A DNA stretch of 39,572 nt from the NCBI GenBank assembly GCA_026982395.1, contig JALSHD010000186.1:1-39572 (forward strand). Direction: 5' to 3'. The notes under the pieces are model-generated. The model had not been told where the DNA came from. It ran no database searches and saw nothing but the letters and a program-made list of their open reading frames with translations. The DNA is from Chromatiales bacterium. Its GTDB lineage: Bacteria > Pseudomonadota > Gammaproteobacteria > Thiohalospirales > Thiohalospiraceae. The translations under genes and the position numbers were made by a program. This document shows positions 34,083-39,572 of this stretch, piece by piece. Each line of letters opens with the position of its first letter. Within the stretch, counting starts at the first letter, position 1.

Positions 34083-35119
34083 ACCTTGAATGCCTCCTTG
34101 TTCTTCGCCTTGCTGCGCGCATCGGCAGGATTGATAAGCCGTTTGCCAAGCAGATCCTGCAAACACTGATCCAGTGTCTGCATTCCCACCGCCTTGCCGG
34201 TCTGGATGGCGGAGTAGATCTGTGGAATCTTGTCCTCCCGAATCAGGTTACGGATGGCTGGATTGGTGATTAGGATCTCATGCGCAGCCACACGGCCACC
34301 GCCGGTTTTTTTCATCAGGGTCTGGGATATCACCGCCCGCAATGATTCAGACAGCATGGTTCTAATCATTGATTTTTCACCCGCAGGGAACACATCGATG
34401 ATGCGGTCTATGGTTTTCGCTGCCGAGTTGGTATGCAGTGTGCCAAATACCAGATGCCCCGTCTCGGCTGCGGTAATGGCAAGGCGGATGGTCTCCAGAT
34501 CACGCATTTCACCCACCAGAATGGTGTCCGGATCTTCGCGCAAGGCGGAGCGCAGCGCCTCGGTGAATCCCAGCGTATCACGATGCACCTCCCGCTGCTG
34601 GATCAGGCATTTTTTACTTTTGTGAACAAACTCTATCGGATCTTCAATGGTAAGAATATGATGGTGCTTGGTTTCGTTGACATAGTCAATCATTGCGGCC
34701 AGCGTGGTGGATTTACCGGAACCTGTTGGCCCCGTCACCAGCACTAGGCCATTGGGTACATCAACGATATCCTTGAGTACCGCCGGTGCTTTCAGATCCT
34801 CCAGCGACAAAATCTCGGTCGGAATCTGGCGAAACGCCGCACTGGGACCACGTCCCTGGTGAAAGGCATTGACGCGAAAGCGCGCCACACCCGGAAGCTC
34901 AAAGGAAAAGTCTGTTTCCAGAAACTCCTCAAAATCCTTACGCTGTTTGTCTCCCATAATGTCATAAATCAACTTCTGCGCCTGCTCCTGGCTGAGCTCA
35001 GGAAGATTGATACGACGAATATCACCATCCACACGAATCATGGGAGGAAGACCTGCAGAGAGATGCAGGTCAGATGCACCGTGCTGGACGGTAAAAGCGA
35101 GCAGTTCAGTTATATCCAT
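34079..35119 (-). CDS. pilT: Type IV pilus retraction ATPase PilT
   Basis: PilT is the hexameric motor that depolymerises pili and drives twitching. The 346-residue sequence has Walker A GPTGSGKST (130-138), aspartate box HILTIEDPIEF (154-164), Walker B ILVGEMRD (200-207), His box TGHLVFGTLHT (220-230) and the PilT-specific AIRNLIRE motif near 290. A strong GAGAGGGG site precedes its ATG. pilT and pilU, transcribed together and divergent from yggS, form the conserved block of many gammaproteobacteria; the pilin and assembly genes are elsewhere. Confidence 0.97.
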   Translation of the reverse strand: MDITELLAFTVQHGASDLHLSAGLPPMIRVDGDIRRINLPELSQEQAQKLIYDIMGDKQRKDFEEFLETDFSFELPGVARFRVNAFHQGRGPSAAFRQIPTEILSLEDLKAPAVLKDIVDVPNGLVLVTGPTGSGKSTTLAAMIDYVNETKHHHILTIEDPIEFVHKSKKCLIQQREVHRDTLGFTEALRSALREDPDTILVGEMRDLETIRLAITAAETGHLVFGTLHTNSAAKTIDRIIDVFPAGEKSMIRTMLSESLRAVISQTLMKKTGGGRVAAHEILITNPAIRNLIREDKIPQIYSAIQTGKAVGMQTLDQCLQDLLGKRLINPADARSKAKNKEAFKV

Positions 35120-35160
35120 GTTTCCCCTCTCATATATCGTTTTTACGTATAATTCGCACT

Positions 35161-35847
35161 ATGAAATCCCGGATTGCCGATAACCTGGCCCAGCTACACA
35201 AACGAATTCAGCAGGCCGAACGGCGTTATCAACGCCCGCCCGGCTCAGTGCAACTGCTGGCGGTGAGCAAAACCCGCCCGGCCGAGGATATCCTTGCCGC
35301 AGCAACCTGCGGACAACGCCATTTCGGCGAAAACTATCTGCAGGAAGCGGTGGAAAAGATCACCGCTCTCGCTGACCTCAATCTGTGCTGGCATTTCATC
35401 GGGCCGATTCAGTCCAACAAAACCCGGCTCATCGCCACCCATTTTCATTGGGTACACAGCGTCGATCGCCTGAAGATCGCCCGGCGGCTCAGCGACCAGC
35501 GTCCCGCACATCTACCGCCGCTCAATATCTGTCTGCAGGTCAACATCAGTGATGAGGCGAGCAAATCCGGACTCTCTCTATCCGAGCTACCCGAGGCCGC
35601 CAGGCAGATTGCCGGACTGCCCAACCTGCATCTGCGGGGTTTAATGGCCATTCCACAGCGCAGCTCCCATTTTGAGCAACAGCGCCACTCCTTCCGTCAG
35701 TTGCATCAGGCGTTACAATCCCTCAACAACGAAGGCATTGGACTGGACACCCTCTCCATGGGAATGTCGACCGATATGGAGGCAGCGATTGCCGAAGGTG
35801 CTACCATTGTGCGTATCGGCACCGATATTTTTGGCCCGCGTGATTGA
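35161..35847 (+). CDS. yggS: PLP-binding homeostasis protein (YggS/PLPBP)
   Basis: YggS binds PLP through a lysine and keeps free PLP and amino-acid/keto-acid pools in balance, with no known catalysis. The 228-residue product has K37 in LLAVSKTRPAED, FGENYLQEAVEKI, HFIGPIQSNKTRLIA and LSMGMSTDMEAAIAEGATIVRIGTDIFG, the family's phosphate-binding C-terminus. Only 41 bases separate it from divergent pilT; a TATAAT (35148-35153) ends seven bases before the ATG, so a transcript from it would be almost leaderless, though no -35 is evident. It leads the proC-yggT-yggU-metXW series. Confidence 0.96.
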   Translation: MKSRIADNLAQLHKRIQQAERRYQRPPGSVQLLAVSKTRPAEDILAAATCGQRHFGENYLQEAVEKITALADLNLCWHFIGPIQSNKTRLIATHFHWVHSVDRLKIARRLSDQRPAHLPPLNICLQVNISDEASKSGLSLSELPEAARQIAGLPNLHLRGLMAIPQRSSHFEQQRHSFRQLHQALQSLNNEGIGLDTLSMGMSTDMEAAIAEGATIVRIGTDIFGPRD

Positions 35848-35909
35848 ATCTTTACCCTGCGACCTTGTACCCTATTCGAATACCTTTCCCTTAGTTAGCG
35901 GAAACCAAT

Positions 35910-36737
35910 ATGCAAAACTTTAATATAGGCTTCATCGGTGGCGGCAACATGGCTCGCAGCCTGATTGGGGGGCTGATTGCCAACGGTTTTGAGCGCGACA
36001 AAATCAGCGTTACCGAACCCGATGAGGAGAAACGCGCCCGGCTCGCCGCAGACTTCGGCATCCATACGCTGGACAGCAATCAACAAATTGCCGCTACTGC
36101 CGATGTATTGTTGCTGGCCGTAAAACCACAGGCCATGAAGCAGGTGGCGGAGGATATAGTATCAGCCGTACAGCAAAACCATCCGCTGATAATCTCCATT
36201 GCCGCAGGAATACGGGAGTCGGACATCAACCGCTGGCTGGGAGGAAACTGCGCCATCGTGCGCGCCATGCCCAATACCCCGGCACTGGTGGAGTGCAGCG
36301 CTACGGCCCTGTACGCCAATTCACGGGTCCACGAGCAACAGCGCGAGCAGGCCGAATCCGTATTGCGGGCCGTCGGTCTCGCCCTGTGGCTGGACAGAGA
36401 GGAGCAGATGGACGCCGTTACCGCCCTGTCCGGTAGCGGGCCCGCCTATTTTCTGCTGATAATGGAGATCATGGAGCAGACTGCTGTCACATTGGGGCTG
36501 GATGACAAGACCGCTCGCCTGCTGACCCTACAGACCGCATTTGGCACCGCCAAGATGGCACTGGAGAGCAACGAAGATGCAGCCACCTTGCGACGGCGCG
36601 TGACCTCGCCAGGTGGAACAACCGAACAGGCTATCAAGGTACTGGAGGATGGTGGCCTGTGGGAGCTGTTCCACCAGGCGCTGACTGCGGCACGCACCCG
36701 TTCGGAAGAGCTGGCCAAACAACTGGGAGAAAAGTGA
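35910..36737 (+). CDS. proC: Pyrroline-5-carboxylate reductase
   Basis: ProC makes proline from pyrroline-5-carboxylate with NAD(P)H. The 275-residue protein has the Rossmann loop GFIGGGNMARSLIGG, ADVLLLAVKPQ, ISIAAGI, VRAMPNTPALVECSATALY and the C-terminal dimer motif LRRRVTSPGGTTEQAIKVLE. Its stop overlaps the yggT ATG (TGATG). The proC-yggT pair behind yggS is conserved across the class. Nothing unusual. Confidence 0.97.
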   Translation: MQNFNIGFIGGGNMARSLIGGLIANGFERDKISVTEPDEEKRARLAADFGIHTLDSNQQIAATADVLLLAVKPQAMKQVAEDIVSAVQQNHPLIISIAAGIRESDINRWLGGNCAIVRAMPNTPALVECSATALYANSRVHEQQREQAESVLRAVGLALWLDREEQMDAVTALSGSGPAYFLLIMEIMEQTAVTLGLDDKTARLLTLQTAFGTAKMALESNEDAATLRRRVTSPGGTTEQAIKVLEDGGLWELFHQALTAARTRSEELAKQLGEK

Positions 36738-37318
36738 TGGGAGGGAATTACGCCGAACATGCAGGGGTGTTTCTGATTCAAACCCTGTTTGGACTCTATA
36801 TTCTGGCAATCATGCTGCGTTTCCTGTTGCAGTGGGTACGCGCCGATTTCTACAACCCGGTGTCACAGTTTCTGGTCAAGATAACCAACCCCCTGCTCAA
36901 GCCACTGCGGCGCCTTATTCCCGGGTTCGGGGGAATGGATCTGGCCGCCATTGTGCTGATGCTGCTACTGCAGATGTTGGAGCTGTTCCTAGTTGGAGTC
37001 ATCGTGGGGCAGGCATTCAACCCGCTCGGCGTTCTGCTTATGTCCGTAGGCGAGCTGCTCTCGCTGGCGGTCTACGTCTTTATCTTTGCCATCATTATCC
37101 AGATCATACTGAGCTGGATTCAACCCGGCAGCTACAACCCGATCATCGGTCTGGTCAACCGGATTGCCGAACCGCTGCTGGCCCCGGCGCGGCGGCTCAT
37201 CCCGCCCATCTCCGGTCTGGATCTGTCACCACTGGCGGTACTCATTCTGTTGCAACTGACCCTGATCCTGCTGGTATCACCAGTCAAGGATCTCGGCAGG
37301 ATGCTGGCATTCCAATGA
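36737..37318 (+). CDS. yggT: YggT family membrane protein
   Basis: The 193-residue inner-membrane protein contains two YggT repeats, each with a hydrophobic pair of helices joined by a conserved loop: LLQWVRADFYNPVSQFLVKI and IILSWIQPGSYNPIIGLVNR, both followed by P-L-L-x-P-x-R-R-L-I-P (LLKPLRRLIP and LLAPARRLIP). The duplication is the family's normal form. Its function is not well defined; links to osmotic tolerance and to cell division or membrane organisation have been suggested. The ATG overlaps the proC stop by one base and its own stop overlaps yggU by four. Confidence 0.93.
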   Translation: MGGNYAEHAGVFLIQTLFGLYILAIMLRFLLQWVRADFYNPVSQFLVKITNPLLKPLRRLIPGFGGMDLAAIVLMLLLQMLELFLVGVIVGQAFNPLGVLLMSVGELLSLAVYVFIFAIIIQIILSWIQPGSYNPIIGLVNRIAEPLLAPARRLIPPISGLDLSPLAVLILLQLTLILLVSPVKDLGRMLAFQ

Positions 37319-37614
37319 ACCAGGCAGGTTTTTATCATTGGCGTGGTGATATGCTGGAGCTGAATGTGCGGGTACAGCCCAAAGCGAGCAGGGATGAGAT
37401 CGTCGGCCCACTGGGTAGCGACCTCAAGGTGCGCATCACCGCCCCGCCAATAGAGGGCCAGGCTAACGCCCACCTTGTCCGGTTTCTGGCAAAAATATTC
37501 GGTGTACCCCGCGCCCGAGTCACTCTGGTCAGTGGCGAGAAAGGACGCCGCAAGCAGCTGCGCATTCAAGCCCCTGCCCGGCTGCCGGAAATGATCAACG
37601 GAAACCAGAACTGA
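37315..37614 (+). CDS. yggU: DUF167 family protein YggU
   Basis: This 99-residue protein belongs to the small DUF167 family: [57 protein letters not shown] and GRRKQLRIQ are all family blocks. Function is unknown; structures of relatives show an alpha/beta fold. It is encoded between yggT and metX, overlapping both (ATGA at the start, TGATG at the end), so the five genes from proC form one tightly coupled run. Confidence 0.92.
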   Translation: MNQAGFYHWRGDMLELNVRVQPKASRDEIVGPLGSDLKVRITAPPIEGQANAHLVRFLAKIFGVPRARVTLVSGEKGRRKQLRIQAPARLPEMINGNQN

Positions 37615-38759
37615 TGCCGGACACCATCCCCGAAGACTCCGTTGGCCTGGTAACACCGCAGACCAGTCACTTCGATACTCCGCTGACACTCGATTGCGGA
37701 CGGGAGCTGCCCGAGTACGACCTGATCTATGAGACCTACGGCAAGCTGAACGTGGATCACAGCAACGCCGTGCTGATCTGTCACGCCCTCTCCAGCGACC
37801 ACCACGCCGCCGGCTACCACTCTATGGAAGATCGCAAACCCGGCTGGTGGGACTCCTGCATCGGCCCCGGCAAACCCATCGACACCAACCGCTTTTTTGT
37901 CGTCTGCCCCAACAACCTGGGTGGCTGCAAGGGCTCCAGCGGACCAACTACCATCAACCCCAAGACCGGCAAACGTTACGGGCCGGATTTCCCCATCATC
38001 ACGGTGGGTGACTGGGTACGCAGCCAGGCGCGGCTCGCCGATCTGCTCGGCATCGAGCGCTGGGCCGCGGTAATCGGTGGCAGTCTGGGCGGAATGCAGG
38101 CACTGCAGTGGGCCATCGACTTCCCGGAACGGTTGAGCCACAGTGTCATCATCGCTGCCGCACCCAAGCTGTCAGCACAGAACATCGCCTTCAACGAGGT
38201 AGCCCGCCAAGCCATCATGTCCGACCCCGACTTCCATGAAGGACGCTATTACGAACACGACACCGTGCCACGGCGCGGACTGATGCTGGCGCGGATGCTG
38301 GGACACATCACCTACCTGTCGGATGAATCGATGCGCAACAAGTTCGGCCGGGAACTGCGTGAAGGAAAGATAAACTTCGGCTTCGATGTGGAGTTTCAGG
38401 TAGAGAGCTATCTGCGCTATCAGGGGCGCTCCTTTGTGGACCGCTTCGACGCCAACACCTACCTGTTGATGACCAAGGCGCTGGACTATTTCGACCCCGC
38501 CAGCAAAACCGGCGGTGATCTGGCCGCCGCCCTGAAGCCGGTTCAGGCGCACTTTCTGGTGGTCTCCTTCACCAGCGACTGGCGTTTCGCCCCAGCCCGC
38601 TCGCGGGAGATCGTCAAAGCGCTCACCGACGGAGACAACCCCGTTGCCTACGCCGAAGTCGAGGCGCACCAGGGGCATGACGCCTTTCTGATGCCGATTC
38701 CGCAATATATCAAACTGTTCCGGGCCTATATGAACCGGGTGGCAGAGGAGATTGGATGA
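37614..38759 (+). CDS. metX: Homoserine O-acyltransferase MetX
   Basis: MetX acylates homoserine as the first step of methionine synthesis; in the MetX fold the acyl donor can be acetyl- or succinyl-CoA and cannot be assigned safely by eye. The 381-residue alpha/beta hydrolase has the nucleophile elbow [13 protein letters not shown] with S157, the conserved [29 protein letters not shown], and the catalytic His in [11 protein letters not shown]. The overlap with metW by four bases fits evidence that MetW stimulates MetX in several proteobacteria. No SAM riboswitch is visible upstream, as expected within an operon. Confidence 0.96.
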   Translation: MPDTIPEDSVGLVTPQTSHFDTPLTLDCGRELPEYDLIYETYGKLNVDHSNAVLICHALSSDHHAAGYHSMEDRKPGWWDSCIGPGKPIDTNRFFVVCPNNLGGCKGSSGPTTINPKTGKRYGPDFPIITVGDWVRSQARLADLLGIERWAAVIGGSLGGMQALQWAIDFPERLSHSVIIAAAPKLSAQNIAFNEVARQAIMSDPDFHEGRYYEHDTVPRRGLMLARMLGHITYLSDESMRNKFGRELREGKINFGFDVEFQVESYLRYQGRSFVDRFDANTYLLMTKALDYFDPASKTGGDLAAALKPVQAHFLVVSFTSDWRFAPARSREIVKALTDGDNPVAYAEVEAHQGHDAFLMPIPQYIKLFRAYMNRVAEEIG

Positions 38760-39367
38760 TGGTGGCACTGCGTCCCGATCTGGAGATCATCAGCCAGTGG
38801 ATCAAGCCCCGCTGCCGGGTGCTGGATCTGGGTTGCGGTGACGGCACCCTGCTCCGCCACCTGCGCGAAACCAAACAGGTAGAGAGCTACGGACTGGAGA
38901 TTGATGACGAAAACATTACCCGTTGCATCCAGTCCCGGGTCAACGTCCTGCAGATGAATATCGACAGCGGCCTGTCCGATTTCGACGCGGACTCCTTCGA
39001 CTATGTGGTGATGAGTCAGACACTGCAGGCCATGCAGCACCCGGATAAAATACTCGACGAAATGCTGCGCGTGGGACGTGAAGGCATCGTCACCTTCCCC
39101 AACTTCGGCCATTGGCTCAACCGTCTGCAGATAACCTTCGGCGGCCGGATGCCGCAATCCAGGGTGCTGCCTGAACGGTGGTACTCCACTCCCAACATCC
39201 ACCTCTGCACCCTCAATGATTTCGAACAGCTGTGCCGCGAAAAAGATATCGAAATCCTGCAGCGCACAGTGGTGAATTTCGCCCATCGCACCAGCCCGCT
39301 GATGCACCTGCTGCCCAACCTGTTTGCAGAAATTGCGTTGTACCGTTTCCAAAAAAAGTGGGAATAA
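38756..39367 (+). CDS. metW: Methionine biosynthesis protein MetW (SAM-fold)
   Basis: MetW is a methyltransferase-fold protein paired with MetX; it is needed for efficient homoserine acylation, and its catalytic status is doubtful. The 203-residue protein has the SAM-binding motif [16 protein letters not shown], the acidic loop [28 protein letters not shown] and the conserved [20 protein letters not shown]. It ends the yggS-proC-metXW run; beyond it lies an insertion sequence, with a weak hairpin but no terminator of the standard kind. Confidence 0.95.
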   Translation: MMVALRPDLEIISQWIKPRCRVLDLGCGDGTLLRHLRETKQVESYGLEIDDENITRCIQSRVNVLQMNIDSGLSDFDADSFDYVVMSQTLQAMQHPDKILDEMLRVGREGIVTFPNFGHWLNRLQITFGGRMPQSRVLPERWYSTPNIHLCTLNDFEQLCREKDIEILQRTVVNFAHRTSPLMHLLPNLFAEIALYRFQKKWE

Positions 39368-39481
39368 GAACTGATTTTTTAGCGAGAACAACAGGGAGAC
39401 TCTGCGTGCACGGCTGCATGGGGCGATAGCCGGGAACCGCAATGTATATAACCTGAACTCGGGATAAGACGTGAACTTAAC

Positions 39482-39540
39482 GCCAGTTTGCCGATCAGAT
39501 CTTTTGACAAATAATCCTCTGATCATAAAGGTAAACTGGC
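39482..39540 (+). promoter_or_regulatory. Long stem-loop covering the transposase ribosome-binding site
   Basis: GCCAGTTTGCCGATCAG (39482-39498) pairs with 39519-39540, which ends in GGTAAACTGGC directly before the ATG. The stem is 17 bp with one wobble and a five-base bulge; the AAAGG at 39528-39532 is inside it. The 20-base loop contains TTGACA (39504-39509). Confidence 0.6.
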
Positions 39541-39572
39541 ATGGATAACCTGGTCGAAATTTTCTGTGATGT
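39541..39572 (+). CDS. IS982-family transposase (first ten codons only)
   Basis: The window ends ten codons into the frame MDNLVEIFCDV. This start resembles the conserved opening of IS982-type transposases as I recall it (MDxLxEIFCxVDDFC). AAAGG lies eight bases upstream. The catalytic DDE residues are not visible, so the call depends on ten residues and the adjoining inverted-repeat-like sequence. Confidence 0.55.
   Translation, partial: MDNLVEIFCD

Larger units (their letters stand above)
39451..39572 (+). mobile_element. Left end of a probable IS982-family insertion sequence (partial)
   Basis: A block opening ACCTGAACTCGGGATAAG looks like the terminal inverted repeat of an IS982-type element, and the coding start at 39541 fits the family's N-terminus. 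It begins about 83 bases after the metW stop. The right end and any target duplication lie outside the window, so the boundary is provisional. Confidence 0.5.

Noticed and set aside
37261-37630. Possible SAM riboswitch ahead of metX
   Set aside because: The space is fully coding (yggT-yggU-metX overlap), so no leader is available.
1-39572. CRISPR array, prophage or restriction-type defence island
   Set aside because: No regularly spaced repeats, phage structural genes, integrases or restriction-modification genes were found; the only defence-like item is ccdAB.

Overview
The window looks like ordinary chromosome from a free-living or facultatively host-associated gammaproteobacterium. The basis is gene content and order: trpF-trpB-trpA-accD, xseB-ispA-dxs, pilU-pilT facing yggS-proC-yggT-yggU-metX-metW, and pcnB-folK-dNK-panB. 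Sigma-54 and sigma-28 type flagellar promoters, type IV pilus ATPases and a heme-containing chemoreceptor indicate a motile, surface-active bacterium. The order (Chromatiales-like or other) cannot be fixed from sequence alone. Coding density is high and most neighbouring genes overlap by 1 or 4 bases.

Layout. 1-3870 (minus): accD (cut by the window edge), trpA, trpB and trpF, with a ccdAB toxin-antitoxin pair inserted in the opposite direction between trpF and trpB. 3950-5677: PolX. 5946-11648 (minus): an envelope cassette read as tetR, RND/MMPL exporter, GFA-family enzyme, a 195-bp inverted-repeat element, LolA-like periplasmic protein, outer-membrane barrel; it starts at a promoter with two palindromic operators. 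11672-14166 (minus): tetR, UbiB/ABC1-type kinase and a four-helix membrane protein. 14513-15868: MgtE. 16004-20702 (minus): an isolated flgFGH block behind a sigma-54 promoter, then a chemoreceptor with a CxxCH heme site behind a sigma-28 promoter.

20744-24221 (minus): pcnB, folK, deoxynucleoside kinase, panB. 24260-24335: tRNA-Glu(CUC), whose promoter lies over the 5' end of pcnB. 24611-28255: a TraF_2-type outer-membrane protein behind a sigma-28-like site, an unknown barrel, and a GlpC/HdrD-like iron-sulfur protein. 28510-32908 (plus): xseB, ispA, dxs, queD, folE2 (isoprenoid precursors, then pterin/queuosine). 32934-35119 (minus): pilU and pilT. 35161-39367 (plus): yggS, proC, yggT, yggU, metX, metW. 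39451-39572: the left end of a probable IS982-family insertion sequence whose transposase runs off the window.

Most genes are housekeeping. The parts most worth a second look are the heme-insertion chemoreceptor with its flagellar promoters, the TetR-controlled RND/LolA/barrel envelope cassette interrupted by a MITE-like element, the ccdAB insertion in the trp cluster, and a stem-loop that covers the transposase ribosome-binding site. No CRISPR array, prophage, rRNA or restriction-type defence system was seen.
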